From Streptomyces sp. NBC_00287 (lineage in GTDB: Bacteria; Actinomycetota; Actinomycetes; Streptomycetales; Streptomycetaceae): a DNA stretch of 64,000 bases. A model generated the notes under the pieces. That model searched no databases. It saw nothing but the letters and a program-made list of their open reading frames with translations, and was not told where the DNA came from. The translations under genes and the position numbers were made by a program. Positions 62,265 to 64,000 of the stretch are shown one piece after another. The stretch is from positions 7,440,001 to 7,504,000 of the forward strand of contig NZ_CP108053.1 in NCBI RefSeq assembly GCF_036173105.1, read 5' to 3'. The stretch's first letter is position 1. Each line of letters starts with the position of its first letter.

Positions 62265-62311
62265 CGGCTTGAGGCCCGCCGCACACCCCCGTATCGGCGG
62301 GCCTCAAGCCG
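62265..62311. repeat. 17-bp perfect hairpin before the TIGR04222-type gene
   Basis: CGGCTTGAGGCCCGCCG (62265-62281) pairs perfectly with CGGCGGGCCTCAAGCCG (62295-62311) around 13 bases. It begins only 18 bases upstream of ATG 62247, inside the leader, so it could terminate readthrough from the small gene or sequester the ribosome site. Confidence 0.75.
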
Positions 62312-62360
62312 CCCCCGTCGTACCGGGCCGCCCGGACACCCCTGACCGGTGTGCGACCCG

Positions 62361-62393
62361 CGGGGCCCGCCGCCCCCGTGCCGACGGGCCCCG
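62361..62393. repeat. 9-bp hairpin in the same leader region
   Basis: CGGGGCCCG (62361-62369) and CGGGCCCCG (62385-62393), 15-base loop. Together with the 62265-62311 hairpin and the 62408-62423 dyad it makes the 62248-62501 gap unusually structured. Confidence 0.5.
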
Positions 62394-62407
62394 TGTTCCG
62401 AGAATGT

Positions 62408-62423
62408 GCCCCCGCCCGGGGGT
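62408..62423. promoter_or_regulatory. Second CCCCCG-NN-CGGGGGT dyad
   Basis: GCCCCCGCCCGGGGGT followed by AGT matches the site at 51817-51832 except for the first base and the two central bases. Confidence 0.45.
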
Positions 62424-62501
62424 AGTTGAAGCCCCCCGGCGCGGGTTCAGAGGTTGATTTGAGGGTTGCGTAGCCGGACTACGGACGGCGGCGTACGTGC
62501 T

Positions 62502-62747
62502 TCACGCCCCGTGTGACTCGTGGTGCTCCGAGAGACCCGGCCACTCGTCCGGGCCGCCGCCCTGCCATTCGATGAGGTCGGTCTCCGCGACATCGGTGAC
62601 GTACAGGTCGGCCAGTCGCAGAAACTCGGCGACGTCGTCGACGTGCGAGGCGATGCCCAGCGTCTCGTCCCCCGCGGTGACCCGCCGGGAGCCGTCCAGG
62701 GCGGGGGAGTGGACCACGATGTGCGGTTGCTGCGTCGGTTGTGCCAT
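62502..62747 (-). CDS. Small acidic protein
   Basis: 81 residues from ATG 62747, chosen because the conserved-looking part (HIVVHSPALDGSRRVTAGDE) starts just after it; the longer open frame is GC-driven. It is acidic, with a central FLRLADLYVTDVAETDLIEW stretch. No signal peptide or membrane segment. I do not recognise a family. Between it and catalase lie two stable hairpins. Confidence 0.6.
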   Translation of the reverse strand: MAQPTQQPHIVVHSPALDGSRRVTAGDETLGIASHVDDVAEFLRLADLYVTDVAETDLIEWQGGGPDEWPGLSEHHESHGA

Positions 62748-62791
62748 GTCTTCAGGCTCCTGCGCGAGAGGCCGTTCCGCACCCCGGAACG

Positions 62792-62836
62792 CCGAGAAGC
62801 GCCGGATACGGGACCGTCCGTATCCGGCGCTCTCGG
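62792..62836. repeat. 19-bp hairpin upstream of the small gene
   Basis: A 14-bp perfect stem (62798-62811 with 62818-62831, loop of 6) extended by 5 bp (62792-62796 with 62832-62836) past a one-base bulge. It ends 45 bases upstream of the small-gene ATG. The catalase terminator lies farther right, so this is more likely a leader structure or regulatory hairpin for the small gene. Confidence 0.7.
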
Positions 62837-62971
62837 GGCCTCTACCGGGACCGCGGCGGTCGCGACGGAGCCTGAAACGCCCTTCCCTCAGGTCGAGAAG
62901 GGGGTTCGGGTCCTTCACCACCGCACTGGCTCGCACACCGCCGCGGTCCTCACCCTGACCCGCGCCCGAGA

Positions 62972-63003
62972 CTGATCGACCACCCCTCATCCGGGTCGAT
63001 CAG
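62972..63003 (-). terminator. Catalase terminator
   Basis: CTGATCGACC (62972-62981) pairs with GGTCGATCAG (62994-63003) around 12 bases, 24 bases past the catalase stop. Confidence 0.75.
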
Positions 63004-63027
63004 CGGTCGGACGCGGTCAGGGAGCTC

Positions 63028-64000
63028 TCAGTCCTCGCGCAGGGCGCGGACCGCCTCCTCCACGCGCTTGCCGTACTCCGGGTCGGCGGCGTGGAAGTGG
63101 GCCAGGTTCTTCTCGATCACGTCGTCACGGGAGACCTGGGAGAGGCCACCGGCGATGTTCGCGATCAGCCGGGACTTCTCCTCGGCGGACATCAGCCGGT
63201 ACAGCTCGCCGGCCTGGAAGAAGTCGTCGTCCTTGGTGTGCTGCGGGGCCTCGTGGGTGCCGGTGTACCCGGTCACCGCGAGCGGGGCGGACAGCGGGCG
63301 GCCGGTCTCCGCCGGGCCGTCGTAGGAGTTCGGCTCGTAGTTCTTGGCGTACCGGCCCTGCGAGTTGGACGCCATGATGCCGTCGCGGCCGTAGTTCTGC
63401 GCGGTCGTCGCCCTGGGCGCGTTCACCGCGAGCTGGGTGTGGTTGACGCCCAGGCGGTAGCGGTGCGCGTCCGCGTAGGCGAACAGCCGGCCCTGGAGCA
63501 TCTTGTCGGGGGAGGGGCCGATGCCCGGAACGAAGTTGTTCGGGGAGAACGCGGCCTGCTCGACCTCGGCGAAGACGTTGTCGGGGTTGCGGTCCAGGAC
63601 CAGGCGGCCCACGCGCTGCAGCGGGTAGTCCTTGTGCGGCCACACCTTGGTGAGGTCGAACGGGTTGAAGCGGTAGTCGGCCGCGTCCGCCGCCGGCATG
63701 ATCTGCACGTGCAGGGTCCAGGACGGGTTGACGCCCCGCTCGATGGCCTGGAGCAGGTCCGTCTGGTGCGAGCCCGGGTCCTTGCCCGCCTGCTCCGCGG
63801 CCTGCTCGGAGGACAGGCAGCGGATGCCCTGGTTCGTCTTGAAGTGGTACTTGACGAAGAAGGCCTCGCCCTCGGCGTTCGTCCACTGGTAGGTGTGCGA
63901 GCCGTAGCCGTTCATATGGCGGTACGACGCCGGGATGCCGCGGTCGCCCATCAGCCAGGTCACCTGGTGGGTGGCCTCGGGGGCGTGCGCCCAGAAGTCC
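63028..64000 (-). CDS. Catalase, C-terminal part (cut by the right edge)
   Basis: 324 codons are visible; the frame runs to the window edge with DFWAHAPEATHQVTWLMG, where homologues go on, so the gene continues beyond 64000. A typical haem catalase: TWLMGDRGIPASYRHMNGYG, then RLFAYADAHRYRLG with the proximal haem Tyr. The distal His lies outside the window. Catalase next to gcl is common in the ureide regions of Streptomyces, where urate oxidase and glycolate oxidation release peroxide (inference). A hairpin follows the stop. Confidence 0.9.
   Translation of the reverse strand, partial: DFWAHAPEATHQVTWLMGDRGIPASYRHMNGYGSHTYQWTNAEGEAFFVKYHFKTNQGIRCLSSEQAAEQAGKDPGSHQTDLLQAIERGVNPSWTLHVQIMPAADAADYRFNPFDLTKVWPHKDYPLQRVGRLVLDRNPDNVFAEVEQAAFSPNNFVPGIGPSPDKMLQGRLFAYADAHRYRLGVNHTQLAVNAPRATTAQNYGRDGIMASNSQGRYAKNYEPNSYDGPAETGRPLSAPLAVTGYTGTHEAPQHTKDDDFFQAGELYRLMSAEEKSRLIANIAGGLSQVSRDDVIEKNLAHFHAADPEYGKRVEEAVRALRED

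Overview
The window is high-GC DNA with Streptomyces-type genes: GTG and TTG starts, many ATGA/GTGA stop-start overlaps, TetR, LuxR, ROK, LacI and PucR regulators, PASTA kinase, secreted Tat/Sec hydrolases, and -10 boxes of the TAnnnT type. It looks like chromosomal accessory or arm-proximal DNA of a Streptomyces species. No rRNA, tRNA, CRISPR array, transposase or phage gene was seen.

Layout. (a) 0.2-9 kb: purine oxidation. A PucR regulator is divergent from a three-subunit xanthine dehydrogenase (FAD, 2Fe-2S, molybdopterin), followed by an NCS2 purine permease and an XdhC maturation factor. (b) 9-17.6 kb: assorted single genes: an orphan LanC-like cyclase with an SRPBCC partner, DUF2278/lamin-tail protein, P450, lipoprotein polysaccharide deacetylase, a large XRE/NB-ARC/TPR regulator, and a coupled AhpD-like/DUF1801 pair. 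(c) 17.6-24.2 kb: a glycan-use operon: ROK regulator (probably leaderless), GH27, GH95 and an SGNH esterase. (d) 24.2-30 kb: PASTA Ser/Thr kinase, two TetR genes, and an MMPL exporter with a perfect 18-bp operator-like palindrome. (e) 29.9-35.9 kb: a translationally coupled catabolic operon (extradiol-type VOC dioxygenase, FAH-family hydrolase, FAD monooxygenase, acetoacetate-CoA ligase, DoxX) divergent from a TetR gene, with two copies of a shared operator-like motif between them. (f) 36-42.6 kb: TetR paralogues flanking an LmeA-like lipid-binding protein, an EmrB/QacA exporter, and a four-domain PP2C phosphatase. (g) 42.6-47.3 kb: dihydrolipoyl dehydrogenase, CorA, an AlkZ-like DNA glycosylase candidate, and a secreted trypsin. 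(h) 47.5-55.2 kb: a LAL (LuxR) regulator carrying eight 14-residue tandem repeats, a GAF-LuxR regulator, and two coupled acyl-CoA synthetases. (i) 55.2-58.9 kb: a CebR/CelR-like LacI regulator, three CebR-type boxes, GH12 endoglucanase CelB and the LPMO CelS2. (j) 58.9-64 kb: a zinc-ribbon/Mrr-like protein divergent from glyoxylate carboligase, a TIGR04222-type protein, a small protein and a catalase cut by the right edge.

How it fits together. Purine to urate oxidation at the left end and glyoxylate carboligase at the right end are both steps of purine/ureide catabolism; gcl has a good promoter with two IclR/AllR-like inverted repeats over and after its start point. The CebR boxes sit directly downstream of the predicted celB promoter, so cellulose-derived sugar should induce GH12 and LPMO together. 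The aromatic-type operon ends in an acetoacetate-activating enzyme, which points to a pathway releasing acetoacetate. All functional statements are read from sequence by eye and family knowledge; no database search was run.
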